DNA of 21,537 nucleotides from Zarea fungicola (Eukaryota; Ascomycota; Sordariomycetes; Hypocreales; Cordycipitaceae). Below are positions 1 to 9,370 of this stretch, one piece after another (within the stretch, counting starts at the first letter, position 1; the number at the start of each line of letters is the position of its first letter). Location of the stretch: assembly GCA_900169235.1 (NCBI GenBank), contig FWCC01000676.1, positions 1-21,537 on the forward strand. Reading direction: 5' to 3'. The notes below the pieces were generated by a model. That model was not told where the DNA came from, did not search any database, and worked only from the letters and a program-made list of their open reading frames with translations. The position numbers and the translations under genes are program-made.

Positions 1-835
1 AATTACTTTTGGCCCACTGTAGTCGGACTGACTCTGCCGCCGAATGGGACCATAACTTGTAAATAAACCCTTGTCTGATGCGTCGTCGCAGTCCACACAT
101 GTCTTAGACGGAGCACAAGTGCGTAGCATACTTATCAACAAATACTCACATTTGGTATCGAGCAAGTCTAGCGTTGAGAGGCTGAACGACACCGCAGGAT
201 CACCGCGTTGCGGTGACAGCGACTGCCAAATAATCCTAGGCCGAGACCCGACCAGCCGGGAGGCGCCGTCGTTTATTAACTTCGTGGCTCCACCAGTATA
301 GTTATGGTTGGAAGATCGACGCCCGGCCTGCACATAGTTTGGGAAAAAAAGGAAAAAAAGAGGCCAGAAAAGGGCTGAATTTGCGGGAGATCAGAGGAGC
401 GTGTCTTGAACCTCGGGCCAGAAAGAACAATGATTCCCTCAAAACAACCTTACCCGCCCCTCCTTGGCCTCTGAAAGCCGACCTTTTAAAATACACCCAG
501 ACGCGGCACATCACACTAAAGTCGACGTTACAGCACTTGGCAGGCCATTACAATAGGCCGGCTGGAGCTTGCCCCCTATTGCTACTCTCAAATCAAATGA
601 TGTCGATGAACTAATTCTCCATGTTGGATCCTTGAAAAACCCATAGCTCCTCCCTTTTCATGGCCCATTTCAATCCTTGTGGCCCCCAACCCGACCGTTC
701 GTTCCTGATCTTTCTGGATCCGATCTAGTTATCGCTACTTAACCCTCCTTGCCAACAAATAATCCTTACAGACCAGAAGGATGTTTCGAAGATAGCATAT
801 CAATATCTTCGTCTTAACACGCTCTTTATTAGAAG
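1..835. other. Intergenic region with promoter and 5' leader of the rhodopsin-domain gene
   Basis: I see no gene here. The open frames are short, several lack an ATG, and their translations show no family motif or fungal codon bias. The last 100 bases are presumably the promoter and 5' leader of the gene starting at 836. They include a perfect 8-bp inverted repeat at 787-811, listed separately. The left edge may hold the flank of a gene outside the window, but nothing supports a call. Confidence 0.6.
787..811 (+). repeat. Inverted repeat (possible hairpin) in the 5' leader of the rhodopsin-domain gene
   Basis: CGAAGATA at 787-794 and TATCTTCG at 804-811 are perfect reverse complements of 8 bp separated by a 9-nt AT-rich loop. 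The element ends 24 nt before the ATG at 836, so it is probably within the transcript. It could fold as RNA or be a dyad binding site. Function is not known. Confidence 0.5.
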
Positions 836-2253
836 ATGGCTTCGCCGTACCCGGGCGTTGCGCCGCCACCGCCGGGTGTGATTCCGGACCTGCAACATCC
901 CCAGAGTGCTCGCCAACCGCTTTTGGTGGGCTGGCTCATTACCAGCATAGCTGTGTCGTCATTCTTCTTCTTTATGCGAGCATACGGAAAAATCTTTGTG
1001 ATGAGGAACATTGTGCGCGAAGATGGTATGCTATTCTTTCAAGTGGTGCGCTCTTCTTGACGGTCTTAATGTGCTGACAGTGTCAAACTATAGTAACATG
1101 CGCCTTGGCTTGGGTAGGATACTGACAGTTCTTTTTCTGGACTAAAAAAAAAACGATTCTAACATTCCCTGATAGGCTCTTTTCATGATTTACTCTGCAT
1201 TCAGTGCCGTTAGTATGTCTTGTCTGCCTCGTCTCTGGAGAGCATTTGCTGACTGTCTGCGACAGGTGTAAGATATGGACAAGGCCGTCACGCCTGGGAA
1301 GTATCACCAGAAGACAACGAAAATATGCGAAAGGTAAATCCATTTCCCAGAAACGCATCTCGAGCCACAAAGCAACTTGAAGAAGAGATGCACTGACCAA
1401 CCCCATAGTGGTTATACGCTGGTACAATCATCTATTGTCCCGCGTCCTACTTTACCAAAGTCACCCTCCTCCTCATCATAGCGCGCATTTTTGCCGTTCG
1501 CCAATGGGTCTCTAACGGTATCTATGTATTCATGGTGCTTCTCTTTGTGGCATATCTCCCCATCCAGATGCTCAAGATTCTTGTCTGCGATCCCATACAC
1601 GCCTACTGGGACACGAGCGTGCATGGTACATGCCGAAATCAGACGCAGCTGTTCTACGCCGATATTTCCCTCGCCATGATTACCGATCTATTCATTTTGA
1701 TTCTTCCGATACCCTTGACCTGGACGCTCGAGGCGCCCCGGTCAATGAAGATCAAGGTCGTGTTGCTGCTAGGAGCGGGAGGCGTTGCCACCGCAGTCAC
1801 AACCTATCGACAGGTTCTGGCTGTGCATTACATGCACTCACACGACGTAACAGCAGATTTCGCTGTCATTATAGTCACAGTGTAAGTCTTGAGAAAAAGA
1901 TTCTGGCACAAGCCTCGAAACAACAGCTCTAACCCCCGGTGGTCTTTAGTCTGCTCGAGCTCTCCATCGGCCTTGTCTGCTCCTGCTTGCCCATTTTCAA
2001 CATGCTAGCGGAACGATGGAAAATCCCACACATTTTCAGTAGCCGGAGTCATAAGGCGAAAATGAGCGATCCGCATAAACCAATATCCCTAATCACCATT
2101 GGCAAGATTTCCAACCGTAACCGCAACGGCGCGAAGAAAAGACCGGAAACAGATCTCGAAGGCTCGTTTGAGCGACTAGAGGACGGCAGCATGCAAGGAT
2201 CAACTCTAAATGTCAACACTACGAGTTCCCACGATGGTACATTGCACTCATAG
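836..2253 (+). CDS. PTH11-like seven-transmembrane rhodopsin-domain protein
   Basis: Predicted integral plasma-membrane protein of the fungal rhodopsin-domain (Fung_rhodopsin, PTH11-like) family. This is a large Pezizomycotina group that includes proposed surface-sensing receptors. Exons are 836-1025, 1094-1113, 1176-1212, 1266-1333, 1409-1881 and 1950-2253, giving 1092 nt and 363 aa in one frame. Introns carry GTATGC, GTAGGA, GTATGT, GTAAAT and GTAAGT donors and end in AG. The protein starts with a proline-rich leader and the GVIPDLQHPQ motif. Helices follow, with family blocks such as CALAWALFMIYSAF, RYGQGRHAWEVSPED, ASYFTKVTLLLIIARIF, CDPIHAYWD, LLLGAGGVATAVTTYR and LLELSIGLVCSCLP. The tail of about 90 residues is basic then Ser/Thr-rich, and probably cytosolic. 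There is no CFEM domain, unlike Magnaporthe Pth11. The ATG was chosen because the family motif follows directly. The ligand is unknown. Confidence 0.9.
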
Positions 2254-2778
2254 CCCGGGGAACGGACATGGTTACAAGTTTCTCTGCAAAGTGAGGGGGC
2301 TTTTGTCGGTGTTCTCGTAAAGCCATTGCTGGCGAGTCTGGCGATCTGTTAACTCTCACATTCATAACATTTATTTTCAGTCATTTCTTCTGTAATACCC
2401 CATATTTCAGTTCTTGAGGACGACGCTTGGAGAGATGAGAACGAGTTTACGGCCGGTGGCACTTATTCAAACTCTTATGAAGTCGTGTGATACAGTAATA
2501 TAGTTGCTCTATGCATACAGCTTCTAAGTTAGACATGTTCTTGTAATGTGACACAGTTATGTCACAGACATGTCAAGCCGGATTCAGCTTGACACGTAGA
2601 TTGATTATCAATAAAATGGAACCTTATCTATCTATTCACAACAACTATAACTGTAGCAGGCCGTGGTGGATTGATACAGCGAGCTGTAAACGTTACGCCG
2701 CGATTCGCTCACATGTTGAATGATGAGCACGACTTTAGCCCTACTCCGGCGTACCTAAGTTTGATTTCTTCAAAACGA
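2254..2778. other. Convergent 3' intergenic spacer
   Basis: This 525-bp spacer lies between the stop codons of two convergent genes and must hold both 3' UTRs and poly(A) sites. No coding signal was seen. It contains two short inverted repeats. One is TGTGAC/GTCACA at 2547-2552 and 2561-2566. The other is a perfect 8-bp pair, TGTCAAGC/GCTTGACA, at 2571-2594. AATAAA occurs on the plus strand near 2610, just after the second repeat, and could serve the upstream plus-strand gene. Confidence 0.55.
2571..2594. repeat. Inverted repeat in the convergent 3' spacer
   Basis: TGTCAAGC (2571-2578) and GCTTGACA (2587-2594) are perfect 8-bp arms around an 8-nt loop. It sits between two convergent genes, so it could fold in either 3' UTR or take part in 3' end formation, but it could also be chance. 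Confidence 0.4.
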
Positions 2779-5328
2779 TCATGGCTTGGTGGCAATATCC
2801 TCTAACTCAGTCTCATGAGCCTGCTTCAACTGATCCACGCTGTAATATTCAGCTGCCTCACGCTCCAGATAGCGGGCATTATCCCGCTTGGCAGCGTCCG
2901 TGTCAACGAACCACAGCGCAATGCAGCCGACGGAGCCCATGGCGAAGAGGAACCAGTAAGCGGCGTTTGTATCGCCATTGGCACGCTCGATGATGGCCGA
3001 GGAGATGAAAGGGCCGATGAAACCGGAGGTCTTACCGACGCAGTTGAAGAGAGAAAAGAAGAGAAAGGCTTTGGGTGCAGGAACGACCTCGGATATCATT
3101 GTGATTTGATAACTACCCCAGGCCGCTGTCTGGAAGTTCCATGCCTGGAATCCAATTTCAAATCACCAGTCAGCCTGAATGAGAAAAAAACTCCAAACTG
3201 GGCAAATAAAACTCTGCACGTACCTGTGCTAACCAAAATTCCCAAACATGATGAAAGCCAATCGCTTTTGTGAAGTAACCGATGCCACCCCAGAGACTGG
3301 GAACAAGAGTCATGCACGCGCCGTAAAAGACACCTGCCTTGACAGAGAAGCGGAACTTCTTTTGGAGAACGAGAACAAAAACCGTACCAGAACCTCCTGA
3401 AAGATCTGCAACCAAACTCATGGCATTTAGTTTCAGGGGCGAGTAGTTGATGACTCTATGAAATAATACGTATCAGCGGATATTCAGACACTAGATCCGG
3501 CTGGGAATGGGAACGTACTCATTCTGCAATATGCCGGTGATATTAAAGTAAGTGCCAAATGCTAAGAATAAAATAATGAGCAAAAGGACTTCAGAGGAGT
3601 ACGGGATCTTCATTCAACTCACTCTCTTGCAGCATAAAGAAAGCCAAAAGGTAGAGCAAACACTGTTGAAGCTCCTTTGCCGATTTGGCCGCACTCCAAA
3701 TTTGTCTGCAAAGGCGTTAGCAACCGCAAAACTACCACTTACTATTAGCCCTGATACACATACTTGAATCCAACCGTCCACCAGCTGGTGCCTTCCGGCA
3801 GCTGCTGCCCTGGTCGGTGCTTCTGCACCAGGAAGAAAGGGACAGTACAAATGACAGTGATGGCACCAAAGTAGCCCATCAGCACATTGTAGGAATAAAT
3901 CAGCTCCTTATTCGTATTGAATCCAATACCAGCAGAGATCCCAACCGCAATAGAGTAGCTCACGACGACAAGAGCCGATCCGGCAATATTGGCCAGGTTG
4001 TACAGCTTAGACCGTCATGTCAGAACACATTGCCAGAGCAACAGAGGGTTTTGCACGTTGAAGCAACTTCATACCTTTGAACGCTCATAAGAGTCAAGCT
4101 CAGCGTGTTCTTCGGCGCTTTATTGTTCAAGAGTTAGAAAAGTGATGGACACGCGCAAATTTCATACAAGATAGCGCGTACGTCTTCAGCCCATCTCTCA
4201 CGTCCTGTTCGGACTTGAGGATCTTGGGTAGGTTATGCACCAAGCTGGGGAAGGTTGCCGTGTAAAAGGCCGTGGCAATATTGGTGGCTATGTTAATCAG
4301 CCATTTGCCTCTAAATCTCATCGAGCCGGGTAGCCTGGCAAAGGGACTCACCAAGAGATCCAACTACAAAGAGTGCCTGCGCAGCTTGCCATTGGCTGGC
4401 TTTGTTAATACCGCACATAGAGAATTGGCAGATGTATAGAATTATTTGAGCGGCTGTTCATTTGATCCGAGAATCTTAGTCACTGCTCCATGGAGGTATG
4501 TGGTAAATACGGACTGTAACTTACTGATCATGATCCATGGGCGCCAGTTGCCATAATCGGCGTACGGGCCGACGGTGAGCAGAGTAACCAGTTGTGCCGC
4601 AAAGAGAATGCCGGTGATGTCGAGAAGAAATGAATTTACTGTAAAGCATCAGGATACGAGATTCTCAGTAGTGAAAGCGGATAGTTGGGGGATTGAGGTG
4701 CCTTACAATTCAAGTATTGACCTCCCCAGTTAACAATTCCGTTAGGAAATGCCTGGTTGGTGAGCAGCTGGCGCAAGGCACCACCATTGCCTCCAATGGC
4801 TACAGTTAAAACATAAAAAAAGTATTAGCGGAATAGAATGGTGGGGGGTTTTTTATTTTTTATTTTTTTTATTTTTATTATTTATTATTTTTTATTTTTA
4901 ATAAAAAAACAAAAATTCATGGCGGAAGTGATTGATGTACTCACGCGCGCCATTATTGGAGAAGTCTTATTCATTTTATTCAGAAGTTAGCCGGGTGTCA
5001 AGGGTTTCCAGGAGAGCAATGCCGAGGAAGGGTACTAACAAAAGATGCAAAAGAAAATATACTCCCATTTGCCTGTGGGTATGGCCTTGCCAGTAGTCGG
5101 AATGGTGTGCTGCTGCTGCAGAAAGCCAAGCGCAGCCTTCTTGTGCAGCTCATTCGAGGACGAGTTTGAATCGATCTTGGGTATTTTCTCAATATGCTCC
5201 TCGACTGGTATATTCTCTGAGCAGGAAAGCCCAGTAGAGAGCGGGCCAGACCCGGTGATGGGATCGGTATTTTCTGGAGAAACCTTGGTTTCATCCATAT
5301 TTCTGCCTTCGTATGTCTTTCTACTCAT
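2779..5328 (-). CDS. Atg22-like major facilitator (vacuolar effluxer family) membrane protein
   Basis: Predicted polytopic membrane protein of the fungal Atg22-like MFS family. Yeast Atg22 exports amino acids from the vacuole after autophagic breakdown. Twelve exons in transcript order are 5040-5328, 4945-4965, 4707-4799, 4525-4638, 4352-4453, 4182-4308, 4075-4117, 3764-4005, 3623-3705, 3519-3561, 3224-3455 and 2779-3144. They join in one frame to 1755 nt, 584 aa. A hydrophilic N-terminal tail of about 85 residues is followed by many hydrophobic segments. Family-like blocks include VGPYADYGNWRPW, FLVQKHRPGQQLP, GTYFNITGILQNE, TMISEVVPAPK and FFSLFNCVGKTSGFIGP. The loop with LKSEQDV and ELDSYERSKLYN is also typical. 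The start is the first ATG (5326-5328); the frame stays open upstream but has only a TTG there. It looks more like the filamentous-fungal Atg22-like paralogues than yeast Atg22, so substrate and location are inferred. The 43-nt intron at 4309-4351 is the least certain junction. Confidence 0.87.
4800..4944 (-). other. Unusually long, A/T-rich intron of the Atg22-like gene
   Basis: This 145-nt intron (donor GTGAGT at 4944, acceptor TGTAG at 4800) is about twice as long as the gene's other introns. The extra length is a low-complexity run of T and A homopolymers at about 4847-4915, preceded on the plus strand by a G6 tract. The flanking exons join in frame across it, so it is spliced rather than coding. 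The tract probably grew by replication slippage. Confidence 0.75.
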
Positions 5329-7283
5329 ACTCAATTGTAACTGTCCCAAGTTGTAGGCAGTAGATTGACGGGCAAGGATGGCCGCCTGTCTAATTATACA
5401 ACGGACAGCAGGGTTATTTCTTCCGGCAGCGTATGTGTTACCAGAACGTTTCCCCCTGCAGAGTACTACTCAACTCATGCATGTCTTCCCCTCACGCTCC
5501 TCTCTGTTGCCATGCCATGCCATTTCGGCAGCTGCACCGACCAACTATCCCCCGCATTCGAAACTCCAAATGGGGTGACATTTTTAAGATCATTTGATCC
5601 TTTGCATACTAGTGATAACCCAAACCCAAACAGGTCTAGAAGAAAAAGGAATGACAAGTTGAATGAACAAACGACAACTTGGAGCGGAGACTTGCCCGAA
5701 GGAAGCACCCCTAGTAGGCGCCGCCTCCTCTTGTTTTGAAAACTGACCAGTACTGAGGCGAACGCCGGCAGTTTTACAATGTTTGAGCAATGTCCCTGAC
5801 AGATTATTTTTTTTCAGCCCGCTATTCTGCGTTATTCTGGGATTGTTAAGTGTACTTGCCTTGAAAAAATGCCGCTCGAGACCCAGCTTGGTTGGCTGCG
5901 CACACATGTACGTACAGGGCTATCGCCTGGCTGGATAGCAGCCATGACGGGACTTTTGTCCGCTATTGGTGCCTTGAACGGGCAGAATAAATCTAGCAAC
6001 TAGCTGATAAGTTGGGGTAACTGGCTCGTTGGCAACAAACTTGGTTTGCTAGCTTAGCCGTAATGCTCCCAAAAACTGCAAGTTGCTATACCAACAGGCC
6101 GATGGCTTACACCGGCTCACATGCCAAGTTGGCCGGTCTCAGGCGTAGTCGAACCAAACTGGTATTTGGAGATTCTCTCTATGCTATGCAAGACATCACA
6201 TCATTCATGGTCACAACATACTATGACAGCATGAGCGACACACGGTACCTCTTCATATAAGTGCTGAGCAGCATCCCGCCCTTTACTTTACGTGACAGGC
6301 ATCCCCCACGACGCGGCATGGGTGGTGGCTTGGTGGCTTACCGGAGAACGGCAACAAAGGATTCTCCAAAGCGCCACCACACACTAGCCCAAACAGATTT
6401 TATCTCTAATTGAGTCTGGTGTACAGGCGAGATTAACAGAAAAGCAGCACACAAGACCCTGCTTTGCGAAGTTCTGCTCTTTTCCGTGTAGTTTACTGCA
6501 CCAGTATCGTCTGCGGCCCTGTACTTGTAGAATAATTAGCACAATCAAGGCGGCGACGTGACACCCCCAAGGCATTGACGATCGACATTTTAGCTCCCCC
6601 TTCCCCCGCACGAAACGCTTATCCCCAGCTACTTGCATGACAGAGCCTCGTATGTTACTTTACCGAAGGTCATTTGTGCGCTTCAAAATCCCTTGGTGGC
6701 TGGCCAGGAAGTGGCGCTACAACCACCCGAGAACGTCGTCAGGCGTTCAAACAACGGGAATGATCATCTCCGCTGTTATGCATCGCCTTTCGGCTGTTTA
6801 GAACAGGCAGCTGTGGATGAGCCGGGGGAGGTGGCCATAATAAGAACTACTGTCGGCAAATGAAGGCGACAACTTCTTTAATGACACCAGACCAACTTGG
6901 GATGTCGCCGGGGCGCTGGTCTCGCAACAACCCCGCAACAAGACCACCATCTTTGTCAAGATTGGTGGTATCACATCGGCCCTTCTGCATATACTCCTAC
7001 CGTAATGATCTTGCTTATCACACAGGCTTCCCTATTATTGAAGGTGACTAAGAGGAGGCTGGCTCAAAGATGGATAGCACAACATCTAGAACCATGCAGG
7101 ATACTCCAGTTCTCGTCCTCGTGCACATCACGAGCAGCTCGTGCAGCACATCTGGAGCGATGTTACCATTCTCCCTCGTGCCAAGACATTATGATTCAGT
7201 GTTAATAAAAAGCTGCTCTTTCGCCGCAGACAAACCCCAATAGACAAACCAGAAGAAAATAAATCATAATAAAGGTCTAGACA
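5329..7283. other. Long gene-free spacer between divergent promoters
   Basis: Nearly 2 kb separates the start of the minus-strand Atg22-like gene from the plus-strand GH125 gene. Open frames here reach 124 codons but show no recognisable domain, no plausible splice chain and no coding-type third-position bias. I therefore call no gene. The region must hold both promoters. CCGGGG-type sequences near 6820 and 6910 would fit a loose carbon-catabolite (CreA-type) site upstream of the glycosidase, but such short matches are expected by chance. The last 80 bases before 7284 are A-rich, as fungal leaders often are. Confidence 0.6.
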
Positions 7284-9173
7284 ATGAAGTACAACCGCAG
7301 ATTGTTATTGGCCGCATTGGCTGTTGTTGCCCTCCTTGCGACAGCGACAACCGCGACAACCGCGACAGACTGCCCAGCCTATGAAGGGTATGCTCGCCAG
7401 CAACACGAGCCAGTTTCCAGCGGCAGATACAAGTTTCCGTACCAGCGGCCGTCTCAAGGATGCCACTCGTACGTTGTTCCGGAAGTTGAACGCGTCATCA
7501 AGGACATGAAGCAAAAAGTATACGACCCAGATCTGTACCGCCTCTTCGTCAACACATGGCCCAACACGGTAGACACAACAGTGCTCTGGCACGGAACGTC
7601 TGCCGACAATGATCTAGAAGAGGTACTGTATAACAAAAGCGAAGCAGAGACTCAAGAAAAGAAGCAGACATAAGTCACGTCCTATTGAAGAAAGTTTACG
7701 GCTGGTTTACTGATACATGACTAAACTTAGCTTGCTTTCATCATTACTGGCGACATCAATGCCATGTGGCTTCGCGATAGCGCCAACCAGCTCCAGTCTT
7801 ACAAGCCAATCCTCAGCAACAAGAGCGCCAGCAATGGCACGCAAAACGTTGCATCACTCTTTCGTGGCGCCATAAACCTCCAGGGCCGATACTTGCGCAA
7901 GAATCCGTACTGCAACTCCTTTCAGCCGCCACCAGAATCCAACATTGGGCCCGGCCATCACAAACGCAGCAGCAGCAGCATCGCCCACTACAACCAGCAC
8001 GGCCGCCGCGACACGGTACAGCCGCCCTACGACCCCAATGAGGTCTGGGAGTGCAAATACGAGCTCGACTCTCTCGCTGCGTTCCTCCAGCTCTCACATG
8101 ATTACTACTCTGCCACTGGCGACGCCGCCTTCTTTGCCAAGTTCTCATGGCCGGCAACTGTCCAGGTTCTTCTCGAGACGGCGCGCGGTCTCATGGTCGG
8201 CACCTACGCTGCCGACGGCCGCGTCAACACCTCACCCTACACATGGTTCCGTGACGCGAACACGGCGACGGAGGTGGTATCCAACAATGGCAAGGGGAAC
8301 CCTGTTGCGGACCAGATTGGCATGGTGCGCAGCTTCTTCCGCCCGTCCGACGACTCGACCATATACCAGTATTTTGTGCCTGCCAACATGATGTTTGCGC
8401 AGAACCTCGTTAATTGCGCCGCCATAATGAAGGGGATCGACGCCAATCTAGCCAAGGATATGGAGAGCATGGCCGCGGGCATTCGAAAAGCCATCGATGA
8501 CTACGCTGTTGTTAAACACCCGAAATATGGTGACATTTACGCTTACGAGGTGGATGGCTTCGGCTCGGTCAACTTCATGGTACGTAGAATAACATTCTTC
8601 TCTTTTAGTTTAACACCAGACTCAGGGGCAAAAAAAAAAACTCCTAGAAGACTCTTATCTTACAACTCTTGAATAGGACGACGCCAACCTTCCATCACTG
8701 CTCAGTATACCACACCTGGGCTATGAAGACGCCAACAACGAAATCTACATGCGCACGCGTGATTTTGTCCTCGGCCGCTCCAACCCTTATTTCAGCACTG
8801 GCCCCGTCATCAACTCAACGGGCGGGCCTCATCTAGGCCCCGGGATGGCGTGGCCCATGGGTATTATCATGCTCATCATGACGAGTGACGACGATAACGA
8901 GATTGTCACCAGCCTCAAGATGCTCATGGGTTCTACCAGCGGCCTCGGGCTGATTCACGAATCTGTCAACAGTTTTGATGATACCAACTGGACCCGTTCA
9001 TGGTACATAACCTCCTTTATTATCGGAAAGTCGCTCAACGACTTACCAAAAAAGACTAGTGTTTCTTACATTTTTTTTTTAGGTTTGCCTGGGCGAATGG
9101 GCTATTTGGCCAGATGCTCATCGATCTCTCCGAGAGAAAACCAGAGGTATTGCAACGCAGTTTCCAGGAATAA
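7284..9173 (+). CDS. Glycoside hydrolase family 125 exo-alpha-1,6-mannosidase, secreted
   Basis: Predicted GH125 enzyme (family of fission yeast Mug157), which removes terminal alpha-1,6-linked mannose from glycans by inversion. Exons are 7284-7622, 7731-8579, 8677-9002 and 9083-9173, giving 1605 nt and 534 aa in one frame. Residues 1 to about 27 form a signal peptide: a short basic start (KYNRR), a Leu/Ala/Val core and a Thr/Ala-rich repeat. Family blocks follow: [14 protein letters not shown] around 120-133, [20 protein letters not shown] around 220-240, TWFRDAN, FRPSDDS around 316-322, [14 protein letters not shown] and [11 protein letters not shown]. The acidic residues in FRPSDD and HES are candidate acid/base groups, judged from the family. 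A stretch with SSSS and HYNQHGRR at about 188-207, partly encoded by CAG repeats, looks inserted before [14 protein letters not shown]. The stop lies 197 bp from the convergent HECT gene. It probably acts in the secretory pathway or outside the cell on fungal or host mannans. Confidence 0.9.
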
Positions 9174-9370
9174 AACATGAAACGGGACGCATAATGTGCT
9201 GGGTGAAACGAATTACATCTATCGACTTGAATCTAACGCCTCCACTAAACGAAGTCGAGCGGATGCAGGGAAGAACGAATAATTTTGAGTAAAACAAATA
9301 CACAATATAATGCCTGTACTCCCGCTGATGAAAAAAATGTAAACTATAAAATGCACATTACGCATTCTGC
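9174..9370. other. Short convergent 3' spacer
   Basis: Only 197 bp lie between the GH125 stop and the HECT gene stop. The sequence is A/T-rich and has no coding signal. Both 3' UTRs must fit here or overlap as antisense ends. Confidence 0.6.

Noticed and set aside
71..301. 76-codon open frame at the left edge
   Set aside because: It starts with TTG rather than ATG and has no recognisable domain.
5365..5739. 124-codon open frame upstream of the Atg22-like gene
   Set aside because: It has no motif, no coding bias and no homologous-looking block, and it overlaps other random frames.
6140..6165. Box-B-like GGTTCGACTA on the minus strand, as in a tRNA gene
   Set aside because: The flanks do not form a T-arm of five base pairs, and no box A, anticodon arm or acceptor stem is present.
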